Origin: CAZNSX01 sp964575845
GTDB taxonomy: Bacteria; UBA8248; CAZNSX01
Direction of reading: 5' to 3'
DNA: 64,000 nucleotides
Assembly: GCA_964575845.1 (NCBI GenBank)
Contig: CAZNSX010000001.1
Coordinates: 124,001-188,000, forward strand
Shown: positions 8,343 through 16,450 of the stretch, one piece after another
Numbering within the stretch: the stretch's first letter is position 1
Layout of the letters: each line of letters begins with the position of its first letter
Translations under genes and position numbers: made by a program
Notes under the pieces: generated by a model
What the model was told of the DNA's origin: nothing
Databases searched by the model: none
The model's input: the letters and a program-made list of their open reading frames with translations, nothing else

Positions 8343-9581
8343 ATGGCGGAAGAGAGTCACCCCTGCTTCAGTCTGGAGGCCTCTCGCGGAAGGAGCCGCC
8401 TCCATCTGGCGGTGGCCCCGCACTGCAACGTCCAGTGCGGCTTCTGCACGAGGCTCTTCGACTGCCCCAATGAGAGCCGGCCGGGGGTGGTGAGCCGGCT
8501 CCTCAGAAGTGAGGAGGCGCTTGAGAGGGTGCGACTGGCGAGGGACCACCTCCCCGCCCTCTCGGTTGTAGCCGTGGCTGGACCGGGCGATGCTCTCGCC
8601 AATGAGGAGGCATTCAAGACCCTCCGTCTCGTGAGGGAGAGATATCCTGAGCTCTCCCTCTGCCTGAGCACCAACGGACTGTTGCTGCCGGAGAAGCTCC
8701 CCGAGCTCTCGGCTCTGGGCTTAAGCCACCTGACCGTTACGGTCAATGCCGCCAGGCCAGAGGTGGGGGGTAAGGTCTACTCCTGGGTGAGGCTCGGGGA
8801 TAAGCTCCTCAGGGGCGAAGAGGGCTTTAAGGCTCTTTTTGAGAGGCAGCTAGAAGGCCTTATGCTTGCGTCACATGCGGGAATCAAGGTCAAAGTCAAT
8901 ATGGTCCTCATCCCGGAGTTAAACCTCCAGGAAGTCGCGCCCCTGGCGGAGCTCGCCTCCCAGAGGGGAGCCCATATTTTCAACATCATGCCCTGCGTGC
9001 CTGCGCCCGGTTCTCCCTTCCATGGGATGCGCTCCCCCTCCATCCTGGAGCTTCGGGAGGCGCGGAGGGAGGCCGCCAGCTTTCTTCCCGTGATGACCCA
9101 CTGCCGCCAGTGCCGGAGCGACGCGGCGGGAGTACTCGGGGAAGACTGGGGACGTCAACTCGACCGCCTGCAGTTCGGCTCTGAAGAAGAGGTCGGGGAG
9201 CCTCTCCCCCAGCCGGAGCGGCCCCTCCTCGTAGCCGTTGCCAGCCGGGAGGGAAGAGCCGTTGACCAGCACTTCGGCCATGCACGGGACTTTCATATTT
9301 TCAGGGTGGATGGCGAAGGGGGCAAGTTCCTCGAGAGAAGGAGCGTGCCGAACTATTGCCATGGGGTGGAAAGATGCGGCGAGAGCGAGGAGGCCCTCGT
9401 GGCCGTGGGTCGCATGCTTTCTGACTGCCGGGCCATTCTCTGCCAGAGGATCGGCCCCCGGCCTGAGAGATACCTCAAGAGCCTCGGCCTCAAAGTCATC
9501 GAGACCCCGCTCGAGATAGGCGAGGCCATAAGGGAGATAGTCGTGAAAGGTCTGGCTCAGGGGGCCAAGGAGGCGCCTTGA
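8343..9581 (+). CDS. nifB: NifB-like radical SAM cofactor-biosynthesis protein with fused NifX domain
   Basis: A 412-residue protein. The N-terminus has HPCFS at 6-10, the radical-SAM cluster motif C28-x3-C32-x2-C35 and C41 in the DCPNESRPGV stretch. These are the NifB hallmarks, including cysteines that hold the K-cluster precursors. Near residues 250-262, HCRQCRSDAAG matches the NifB segment following the barrel. The C-terminal third (from about 295, VAVASREGRAVDQHFGHA) is a NifX/NafY-type cofactor-binding domain. NifB builds NifB-co, the carbide-containing 8Fe core of nitrogenase cofactors, from two 4Fe-4S units and SAM. Its presence implies the NifD-like partner carries such a cofactor. 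It starts 2 bases after the Fe-protein stop, and its end overlaps the NifX-like gene by 4 bases. Confidence 0.9.
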   Translation: MAEESHPCFSLEASRGRSRLHLAVAPHCNVQCGFCTRLFDCPNESRPGVVSRLLRSEEALERVRLARDHLPALSVVAVAGPGDALANEEAFKTLRLVRERYPELSLCLSTNGLLLPEKLPELSALGLSHLTVTVNAARPEVGGKVYSWVRLGDKLLRGEEGFKALFERQLEGLMLASHAGIKVKVNMVLIPELNLQEVAPLAELASQRGAHIFNIMPCVPAPGSPFHGMRSPSILELREARREAASFLPVMTHCRQCRSDAAGVLGEDWGRQLDRLQFGSEEEVGEPLPQPERPLLVAVASREGRAVDQHFGHARDFHIFRVDGEGGKFLERRSVPNYCHGVERCGESEEALVAVGRMLSDCRAILCQRIGPRPERYLKSLGLKVIETPLEIGEAIREIVVKGLAQGAKEAP

Positions 9582-9994
9582 CTCCCTCATCAAAAAGGGT
9601 TGCCTTTGCGACAAGAGATGGCGTCATGGTGGACTCGGGCTTCGGGGGCGCTCTTCTTTTCTGCGTCTATGAGCTCTCCCCCCAAGGGGTGAGGCTTGTG
9701 GAGCGCCGCAGGCGCCCTCCTGGCCCCTGGCGGGAGGCGGTGAGGCTCGTGGAAGACTGTGAGACCGTCTTTTGCGCTGAGATAGGCCCCGCCCCCTTGA
9801 AGGCCCTCAGGGAGCGAGGGGTGAAGTTGGAGAGAGCGAGGGCTGTCATCGAGCTCGTCCTTCAGGCCCTCGTGGCGGAACCTCGGCCGCTGAGGCTCTC
9901 CCTCGGCACGGGAGAGGTGGTAAGGGAACGTGAGGTGGAGCGCCGGACACGGGCGCTGGAGAAAAGAATAAGGGAGGAAGGAGATGCCCGTTAA
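9578..9994 (+). CDS. NifX/NafY-family Fe-Mo cofactor-binding-like protein
   Basis: A 138-residue protein beginning with a dinitrogenase cofactor-binding domain: VAFATRDGVMVDSGFGGALLFCVYEL, then a CETVFCAEIGPAPLKALRERGVKL segment. This is the same fold as the C-terminus of the preceding NifB. A basic, charged tail of about 30 residues follows. It overlaps NifB by 4 bases and the NifD-like gene by 11, so it is translationally coupled to both. Likely role: holding or transferring the NifB-derived cluster to the NifD-like subunit. The family's His ligand is replaced by Gly-rich sequence, so metal binding needs testing. Confidence 0.78.
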   Translation: MTPSSKRVAFATRDGVMVDSGFGGALLFCVYELSPQGVRLVERRRRPPGPWREAVRLVEDCETVFCAEIGPAPLKALRERGVKLERARAVIELVLQALVAEPRPLRLSLGTGEVVREREVERRTRALEKRIREEGDAR

Positions 9995-11510
9995 GGGTCT
10001 TACCTGGAAGAAGTTGAGCCAGCTCTATGAGGAAACCCCCTCTGTGGATGCCGCACAGCAGGTGGGGGAGGCCTTCCCGGGCTATGAGGGCCTTTGGTGC
10101 CGCTACATCATGACGGTCACCAACCTGGGGGCCACCTATAACGCCGTCATTCTTGTTCACGGGCCACTCAGCTGCGTTGCGGCGGTGCGCCTGTTCAAGG
10201 CCACAAACTACTCCTTTTACTACGGGCAGCCCTTCCAGCACCTACCGACCACCGATATGGACAACAGCGCCGTGATCATGGGAGGGGACCAGCGCCTGGT
10301 CGAGGCCATAAAGGCGGTGGACCGGGACTACAGGCCCCCTCTCATCATCGTCGTGGACACCTGCGCGCCGGCCATCATCGGAGACGATGTGGAGTTCGCT
10401 ATCGAGCAGGCGCAGCCCGAGGTCAGGGCGCGCCTCGCCTACATCCCCACGCCGGGTTTCACGAGCCCCTGGCTGGGAAGGAGCATCGAGCTCTGCGTGC
10501 AGAAATACGTGGACATAATGGACCCTCCCGAGAGGGTCGACCCGGAGAAGGTCAACATCCTGGGCCAGTACAAGGAGACCTTCTGCACCCGGGGGAGGGG
10601 GAAGGGGAGGGGCGAGAAGCGCTACCCCGATGACGCCGATGAGCTGGGAAGGCTGATAGAGGCTCTGGGTCTGAGGCTCCACCGGGTCCTCACCTCGGGG
10701 GATTACGATTACATAAGAACCGCGCCCGAGGCTGCCGTCAATACCTTCAGTTGCCCAACCTGGTCCTACCCGCTGGCCCGGGCAATGAAGGAGAGGTTCG
10801 GGACTCCTTTTCTTCGCCACGCCATCCCCACGGGCTTTGGGGCAACCGCAAGGTGGGTGAGGGAGCTCGCGGAGTTCTCAGGCAGAGAAGAGGAAGCGGA
10901 AGGCCTCATCGCACGGGAGTATGCGGAGCTCGAAGAGGAGTGGGAGAGCTGCCGGGAGATGGCCCGGGGGAGGGTGGCCCTCATCGAGGGAGGCCGGAAC
11001 ACCCGAACCGCCTTTGCGCGGCCCATGGCCTACGGCCGCATGTGCCGGGAGCTCGGGATGGAAACTTACTTCTTCAACATCCACCCTCTGGAGATAAAGG
11101 CGAAGCGGGATGATGTGGAGTATTTCCTCTGGGACGGTTATGACCCGCCCATCTTATCGCACAACTACCCGTACGATAAGCCGGTGAGCGCGGTGGACGT
11201 GATGAAGAACCTGGGCCTTGAGAAAGACCAGGTGGTCTATTTCATAGAGGATGTCTACCCCTATGCCCGGGCCGGGATGTTCGACGCTTCCGATGCCGCT
11301 CGGGTGGACTCCTCGGTGCATCACCGGCGGGTCCGGGAGGCGCCCGGAAGGGGGATAGGCTTCCGTGGAGCGAGGGCAATCGCCCGCCAGATAAAGGAGG
11401 CCATCAAGGCGGGGCGCCGCAAATCCAAGCCCACCCTCTACGGCCGAATCCACGGGGCCTCGTTTGACTATCAGCTGGCTTCCCAGGTGGAAAGGGAGGT
11501 GAGAGCGTGA
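9984..11510 (+). CDS. NifD-like nitrogenase-like component 1 alpha subunit
   Basis: A 508-residue member of the nitrogenase component-1 / oxidoreductase family. The three P-cluster-type cysteines of NifD align with C39 (GLWCRY), C64 (HGPLSC) and C127 (DTCAPAIIGDD, the conserved GDD loop). The cofactor-binding cysteine of NifD (Cys275 in Azotobacter) aligns with C257 in VNTFSCPTWSYPLARAMKERFG. A His pair at 446-447 lies near, though not exactly at, the position of the cofactor His442. Its co-occurrence with NifB fits an 8Fe cofactor site. It overlaps the NifX-like gene upstream and the NifK-like gene (4 bases) downstream. Methylthio-alkane reductase (MarD) is a possible relative, but the beta-subunit ligand pattern argues for a different group. 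Confidence 0.88.
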   Translation: MPVKGLTWKKLSQLYEETPSVDAAQQVGEAFPGYEGLWCRYIMTVTNLGATYNAVILVHGPLSCVAAVRLFKATNYSFYYGQPFQHLPTTDMDNSAVIMGGDQRLVEAIKAVDRDYRPPLIIVVDTCAPAIIGDDVEFAIEQAQPEVRARLAYIPTPGFTSPWLGRSIELCVQKYVDIMDPPERVDPEKVNILGQYKETFCTRGRGKGRGEKRYPDDADELGRLIEALGLRLHRVLTSGDYDYIRTAPEAAVNTFSCPTWSYPLARAMKERFGTPFLRHAIPTGFGATARWVRELAEFSGREEEAEGLIAREYAELEEEWESCREMARGRVALIEGGRNTRTAFARPMAYGRMCRELGMETYFFNIHPLEIKAKRDDVEYFLWDGYDPPILSHNYPYDKPVSAVDVMKNLGLEKDQVVYFIEDVYPYARAGMFDASDAARVDSSVHHRRVREAPGRGIGFRGARAIARQIKEAIKAGRRKSKPTLYGRIHGASFDYQLASQVEREVRA

Positions 11511-12877
11511 AGATAATAGAGCCAGTCGCCGAGTACAAGGACCGCCTTCAGCCGGGGGCCTTCGGGGGAGGAATCCTCACGGCCACGGGTGTCGCCGACT
11601 CCCTGGTCATCTATCACGGCATCTGCGGCTGCAACATCATGGCTGTCCATCTGAGGTCTGACCAGATCCCGGATGGCACCTTCGTCCCCATCGTGGCGAC
11701 AGGGCTTCAGGAGGGCGATACCATCCACGGGGGCAATGAGAAGCTGGTGAGGACGATGAGGGATGCTCTTGCCGGGTCGCCTAAGGCTCTGGGCCTCGTC
11801 TGGGTCTTCACCTCCGATGCCACATCCATCGTGGGTGATGACATACAGGGGGCGGCCTCGCTTCTGGAAGGAGAGACCGGGGTTCCCGTCCTGGCTGTTG
11901 ATAATCCCGGCTTCATCGGAGGCTTTGCGCGAGGGGCGGAGCTCGCCCTCTGTGCAATGGCGGATAGGTTCGCCACCCCTGCAGGGGAGCGGGAGGGGGT
12001 TAACCTGGTTGCTCCCTTCCTCATGGGAAGCAAGAACTGGCCGAATGACGTCGCCGAAATTGAGAGGCTTCTCAAGGCCGCGGGCGTGAAGGTAAACCTC
12101 GTCCTCACCCACAATACCCCTTCCTCTGACCTCAAGAATCTGGCGCGGGCCGAGGCGAACCTCATGCTCACCTCAGAGGCCATGCCCGACCTTGAGCCAA
12201 AGATGGAGGAGCTGGGGGTCCCCCTCTGGGGAGGGGAGCTCCCGCTTCCCCTGGGGCTGGCCAATACCGAAGAGTGGTACCTGGGGGTGGCCGAAAGGTG
12301 GGGCGACCTGGAGAAGGCGAAGAGGCAGCTTGAGGCCGATATGGATCGCGTCAAGCGAATTCTCAGGTTTAACTATAACTCCAGCTGGATGATGAACCTG
12401 CTCTCTGGAAAACGTGGCGGGGTTTTGGGCTATGCGCCCTTTGCCGCCTCTTTTGCCCGCTTCCTTTTCCATGACCTTAACGTGAGGCCCAAGGTGGTGG
12501 GCCTCCTGGCCGAGACGGATGAGGCCCTTAAGGCCGCCGAGGCCCTCTTGGAGCCCCTGGCGGATTTCCTTGATTTCGAGGTGATGGAAAATCCCACCCC
12601 TCTCCATTACGGCCGGAAGATAGAGGAGCTTAAGCTCGATTTCTCGATTGGTATGGACCAGGACAAGAGCCTTGTGGAAGGTCTGGGAATAGCCCACCGC
12701 TCCCTCGGCGGCTTTTACTTCTACAATAACTATAATTTCGTCCCCTGGCCCTACATGGGGGTGCGCGGTGTTTTGAACCTGCTGAGCGAGATGAGCGAGC
12801 TTGCGAGGGACGCCTTCTTCGAGCGGGCCATGTGGAAGGAATACAGCTTCAGGCCCGAAGAAGTGGAGGAGACTTAG
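11507..12877 (+). CDS. NifK-like nitrogenase-like component 1 beta subunit with reduced cluster ligands
   Basis: A 456-residue partner of the NifD-like protein. Family landmarks are YHGICGCN near 36-43 and SIVGDD at 107-112. In NifK three cysteines (beta 70, 95, 153) bind the P-cluster. Here the first site is LQP where NifK has CQP, so Leu replaces Cys at about residue 14. The second is present as C40/C42. The third is Asp (D104, in TSDATSIVGDD). Together with three cysteines from the alpha subunit, this supplies about four ligands, which would suit a 4Fe-4S cluster better than an 8Fe P-cluster. Asp as a ligand is known in the related BchB. This is the last gene of the operon. Confidence 0.87.
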   Translation: MKIIEPVAEYKDRLQPGAFGGGILTATGVADSLVIYHGICGCNIMAVHLRSDQIPDGTFVPIVATGLQEGDTIHGGNEKLVRTMRDALAGSPKALGLVWVFTSDATSIVGDDIQGAASLLEGETGVPVLAVDNPGFIGGFARGAELALCAMADRFATPAGEREGVNLVAPFLMGSKNWPNDVAEIERLLKAAGVKVNLVLTHNTPSSDLKNLARAEANLMLTSEAMPDLEPKMEELGVPLWGGELPLPLGLANTEEWYLGVAERWGDLEKAKRQLEADMDRVKRILRFNYNSSWMMNLLSGKRGGVLGYAPFAASFARFLFHDLNVRPKVVGLLAETDEALKAAEALLEPLADFLDFEVMENPTPLHYGRKIEELKLDFSIGMDQDKSLVEGLGIAHRSLGGFYFYNNYNFVPWPYMGVRGVLNLLSEMSELARDAFFERAMWKEYSFRPEEVEET

Positions 12878-12924
12878 AAAGCCCTTCTGCCTTTCGGGTG
12901 GTGACTTCTAGGGGCAGCCCTGCC

Positions 12925-12967
12925 TCAAAGCCAAAGGTCGCTGGGCCGAATCCAGCTCCCGACACCA
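12925..12967 (+). other. tRNA-like 3' fragment (possible attachment-site remnant)
   Basis: The sequence has the geometry of the 3' end of a tRNA. A 5-bp T-stem (12940-12944 with 12952-12956) encloses a 7-base loop GCCGAAT, where tRNA has TTCGAAT. A 7-base acceptor strand TCCCGAC, a discriminator A and CCA at 12965-12967 follow. No matching 5' acceptor half (GTCGGGA) lies within the preceding 100 bases, and two conserved loop bases are changed, so it is not a functional tRNA. Such 3' fragments are typical of integration scars. It marks the boundary between the GC-rich nitrogenase-like operon and the AT-rich island. Confidence 0.5.
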
Positions 12968-13051
12968 GTAAAATCAAAGGCTTGCAACGAGTGGGCTTGT
13001 AGCCGTTTTTCGGTTTTGTGAGTATTCTGCACGCAAGAATTTCAGGTAGTG

Positions 13052-13400
13052 TCACGAGTTTTGTGTAGAAACCTTGAGAGGGTCTCTTTTCCACTGAGTA
13101 TTGAATTGGTTGAAGACGCTCAAGGCGACGCGCTCAAGCGACTCATCATTGTTCAAGACGCTCATGGGCCTAGTTCTGCGTCCCACCTCCTTGAGGCCTG
13201 CTCAAGGGGGTTTGTGATCCTGAGCGTGGGCCTAAGGTTTAGGGGCTCGCGAAAGTGGGCCAGAACCTCATCCAGGTCTTTCTCAATACATCTCACCGCC
13301 TTGGGGTAGGTCCCTTTCCAGCTATTGGCCCAGCGCCGGAAGGCCCGGATGGCTCCCCGACGAGTCTGGCCAGGCAGATGGCCCGGGCCCCGCAGATAAT
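13052..13400 (-). pseudogene. Decayed Mutator/IS256-type transposase, C-terminal part
   Basis: On the minus strand two frames together give the C-terminal half of a Mutator-type (IS256 family) transposase. One piece reads FRRWANSWKGTYPKAVRCIEK, then a LRPTLRITNPLEQA stretch. After a +1 shift near 13185 it continues GRRTRPMSVLNNDESLERV and a VFNQFNTQW stretch, ending at the stop at 13052. The YPKAV, R.TNP.E and RRTRPM..F.N motifs are diagnostic. The N-terminal half is missing and no inverted repeats were found. With the tRNA-like fragment next to it, it fills the 718-base stretch between the NifK-like gene and the TPR gene. I see nothing else in that stretch. Confidence 0.8.
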
Positions 13401-13595
13401 AGCCTGCCGGTCCCTTTTGCGGGCATAGCCCGAGAAAGGAGGTATCGCGGAAGAGGAAATTGTGCTAAAATCTTCTCGCTATAAAAGGAAATTCTCAGGC
13501 GGGACTACTTCCTGAGGTGATGATTTTAAGTGTCAATAAACAAGAGCAATTAGAAATCAGGCTCTGCAACTATTGCACCTTAAGAGTTAATAAGA

Positions 13596-15926
13596 ATGTA
13601 TAAAAAAGCACCAGAACAGCAAATTAAAGAGATCGTATCTCTCTTAGAAAGCAAGAAATGGGAGGATGCTGAAAGGGCACTGCTGGAGCTTCGTAAAACT
13701 AATGATGGGCGAGTATTATTTTTATTAGGGATGCTTTTCGATGAATGGGAAAACCCTAATAAGAACAGAACTGAAGCAAAAAGATTTTTTAATCTCTCCA
13801 TAAAATCAGATAACGCTCCTCTAGATGCATTTATTCAACTGGCAAGAATAGAAACCAATCGAGCACATTCTGTAAGAATTCTCAAGAAAGGCAAGAAGTC
13901 ATTTCCAAATGAAGAACAAATTTATTTCTCCTTAATAAATTATTCCGAACTATCTGATAGAGAGGCTATTTATTTTGAGGCAGTTGAAAATGGATGCTTA
14001 TCTGAACGAATTAAAATCAGTATGGCCGAGGCATATTTTAGACTTTCAAAGTATGAGGAATGCTTAAAGCTATTATCAGCAATACAGATAGATCACGAGG
14101 GCGATAGAGAAATTCTTAAATGCATGGAGGGATTTTGTTTATATGAACTAGGTGAGCGAAGAAAGGCGAGCAGTATATTTAGGAACCTCGGCGAAAATGA
14201 TATTAACCATCAACTTGAATATATCCCAACTTATGGGCTAATCCTCACTTTAACCAGTGAAAATAAAATACCTGAAGCCGAGAAGACTGCTGAGGAATTA
14301 CCTCTTAATATAGATGCTGAATTATTCATTGGTGGTCCCTGGGGAGACGCCTATTTTGATGCTAAGGAATATCGCCTTAAAGCAATAAATTCACTTTTGA
14401 AGAAAACTAAATCAAAGGAAATAAAGGGGAGACTTCGAGGCATAAGAGGCTTGTTTACTTATAGCGAAGCATTTGAAGCAGAAACAACATCAAAAGCCTT
14501 GCAGCGCAGTGTAATTCGAGATATCGAGTTTGCTCATGAATTATACCCGGCAGAAATGAGATACTTAGAACATTTATTTTGGATAAATTCTGATAAAAAT
14601 AGAGATTCAAGAAAGGCATGGAAGGCAGTCTTGAAATATGTTTTGAACTCTGATGAAGATATATATATTGGTGACTTTTTCATGAGTATTTCGAAACCAG
14701 AACTCAAGGATGTGGTGGATGAATTTATTGTTACGATCGAAGAAACCCCTTATAAGGCTGAAAAATTGGTGAAGACTTTGCTTGCCCCTATTTTATCAAG
14801 ACTTCACAAGGAAAAGGATTACAAGAGCATTACAAATATCGCTCAAGCTTTTAAATCCAATATGCTATATGAAAGTGATTCGCTTTTTGAAATTGCATAT
14901 GCTTATTCAAAAATTGGAAACAATGAGACCGCCAAGGAGTACTATTTGGTGGAGCTTAGGAAAGATGACGATAGTGATGCTTCATGGAATAACTTAGGCG
15001 TGATTTATGAAAATGAAGGGAAGTTACTAAAAGCTGTAGACTGTTACAAAAAGGCTAAAAATATTAACATTAAAAAAGGACTGTATGAAGACAATCTCAA
15101 GAGGGCAGAGCGTTTGCTGAAAGAAAAAGATAAGGAAGACTTTGCATTGCGCAATGCAATTGAAGAATACAGAAATGAATCTCCTTATGTGCAAAGCAAA
15201 GTGTTGGATTTTTATAACCACAGGAATAGCGATAGACTTATTATATGCTCGTACCGTCAAGCTCCTCAATATCTTAAAATGTCTGGGGCAAAAGCGACAG
15301 AATTTCTGAAGGACCTTCTTAACAAAAAATATTTTTTAAAGGTAGTAGATCATGAATATGACACGCAGAGTAGCGTATATAAGATAAATCCATACTTAGA
15401 GTCTGAATTGGCAAGAATAGAGGAGTCATTAAAAAATGAAGAAGAGCTGTTAGGCATGTGCAAGAGGCTTAATTTAAATAGCCTTAATTTAATTGGTTAT
15501 GATGAAGCCTTATTAAATAATATTGCCAGAATATCATCTGAAGAAATGAAGTTAATGCTGCAAAGAGATTTAAGAGAAAATGCACTTGCAGTAATTTTGA
15601 AGCAAAACAAATCCGCATTGGTATTGAGCGGAAGTATTATTGAAGCGATCTTAACAGATAGGGTTATGGCAAAAGGAATCACAAAATACAGAATTAGTAA
15701 TAAAGTGAAGAATATCGCTAATATGAATTTGAATGAACTGTTAGATATAGCTGAGAAGGAGAGGATTATTGATTCAACTATGGCACATTTGGCTCATGGT
15801 GTGCGGGGTTATAGAAACTTGATACATCCAGGAGTGGAAAAGAGAAAAGCAACAATACAGGTTACAGACTCTAATGTAGAGTTGGCGTGGGGGATAGTAA
15901 AAAAACTATTATCGGAGATAAAGTGA
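13596..15926 (+). CDS. Large TPR protein with HEPN-like C-terminal domain
   Basis: A 776-residue soluble protein, strongly AT-rich compared with its surroundings. Residues about 20-530 are helical, with several TPR-like pairs (for example SWNNLGVIYENEGKLLKAVDCY near 470). A possible winged-helix segment follows at about 560-620. The C-terminal 110 residues (ALVLSGSIIEAIL, then HGVRGYRNLIHPG) look like a HEPN/DUF4145-type domain, with R737-x6-H744 fitting the HEPN RX4-6H RNase motif. TPR-HEPN architectures occur in antiviral and abortive-infection systems. It stands alone in an island flanked by a transposase remnant and a tRNA-like scar. The domain call is by eye. The defence role is inference. 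Confidence 0.7.
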   Translation: MYKKAPEQQIKEIVSLLESKKWEDAERALLELRKTNDGRVLFLLGMLFDEWENPNKNRTEAKRFFNLSIKSDNAPLDAFIQLARIETNRAHSVRILKKGKKSFPNEEQIYFSLINYSELSDREAIYFEAVENGCLSERIKISMAEAYFRLSKYEECLKLLSAIQIDHEGDREILKCMEGFCLYELGERRKASSIFRNLGENDINHQLEYIPTYGLILTLTSENKIPEAEKTAEELPLNIDAELFIGGPWGDAYFDAKEYRLKAINSLLKKTKSKEIKGRLRGIRGLFTYSEAFEAETTSKALQRSVIRDIEFAHELYPAEMRYLEHLFWINSDKNRDSRKAWKAVLKYVLNSDEDIYIGDFFMSISKPELKDVVDEFIVTIEETPYKAEKLVKTLLAPILSRLHKEKDYKSITNIAQAFKSNMLYESDSLFEIAYAYSKIGNNETAKEYYLVELRKDDDSDASWNNLGVIYENEGKLLKAVDCYKKAKNINIKKGLYEDNLKRAERLLKEKDKEDFALRNAIEEYRNESPYVQSKVLDFYNHRNSDRLIICSYRQAPQYLKMSGAKATEFLKDLLNKKYFLKVVDHEYDTQSSVYKINPYLESELARIEESLKNEEELLGMCKRLNLNSLNLIGYDEALLNNIARISSEEMKLMLQRDLRENALAVILKQNKSALVLSGSIIEAILTDRVMAKGITKYRISNKVKNIANMNLNELLDIAEKERIIDSTMAHLAHGVRGYRNLIHPGVEKRKATIQVTDSNVELAWGIVKKLLSEIK

Positions 15927-16047
15927 TAACTGGGTAAGCAATCCTTATTCACATATTTCACTTCGTAAGCAGGTCGGTCGAGGGGGTTGTGCCATTTTAG
16001 CTAACATAAGAGACAGAGTTATCCGTCATTGCAAGGTTCTGTCCCTC

Positions 16048-16293
16048 TTGGCTCTCTGCCTCAACATTCTTGGCGCTATACTTTTATGGTGGTCTCTAAA
16101 GATTAGAGATTATCCTAACATGTATACTTACATTGAGGGGGAGCGGAAATCACCAGCCTATATCGCTGTTGAGAGGCCGTGGTTTATGAGCGTTGGGTGG
16201 GTATCCATCCTAGCAGGATTCGGGCTTCAAGCCTTTTTAATACTAGTAGAAAGGAAGAATTCAAATCGGAATGCTGCTAGTTGCAAGAACTAA
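16048..16293 (+). CDS. Small two-helix membrane protein, unknown
   Basis: An open frame of 81 residues from a TTG at 16048. The same frame stays open further upstream (to near 15994, reading ILANIRDRVIRHCKVLSLLA), so the true start may be earlier and non-standard. Two hydrophobic segments are visible (LNILGAILLWWSL near the start and VSILAGFGLQAFLILV near residue 55) with a polar loop between them and a basic tail. The composition is AT-rich like the TPR gene before it, so it probably belongs to the same island. No family is recognised. Confidence 0.5.
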   Translation: MALCLNILGAILLWWSLKIRDYPNMYTYIEGERKSPAYIAVERPWFMSVGWVSILAGFGLQAFLILVERKNSNRNAASCKN

Positions 16294-16376
16294 CATTCCA
16301 AGAGCATCATAGCGAAATTATAAGGGCTTAGGGAAAAAGGCCTTTTCCGGCATAAAACAATCTCAAATATTTAACT

Positions 16377-16402
16377 GGCGCCGGTAGTCCCCAGCCGGCG
16401 CC
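16377..16402 (-). terminator. Strong GC hairpin downstream of the CoA-transferase operon
   Basis: A perfect 8-bp stem, GGCGCCGG at 16377-16384 with CCGGCGCC at 16395-16402, encloses a 10-base loop. It lies about 50 bases past the stop of the CoA-transferase beta gene on the minus strand and is followed in that direction by T-rich but broken sequence. A terminator is likely, though the T-tract is imperfect. Confidence 0.55.
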
Positions 16403-16450
16403 ACTTCCTGCCACCTTCAGGGGAAAGCCGGGCTATAGGACCCGGCTCCC

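Noticed and set aside
7496..12877. Classical nitrogenase, BchLNB or CfbCD assignment for the nitrogenase-like operon
   Set aside because: Two of three beta-subunit P-cluster cysteine positions are replaced and NifE/N and other nif genes are absent, so it is not classical. NifB, a NifX-like protein and the conserved cofactor cysteine C257 do not fit chlorophyll or F430 reductases.
12849..13094. 81-residue minus-strand open frame containing GAGFGPATFGFEAG
   Set aside because: Such text is the familiar artefact of translating across a tRNA T-arm. Here it overlaps the tRNA-like fragment and the transposase relic.
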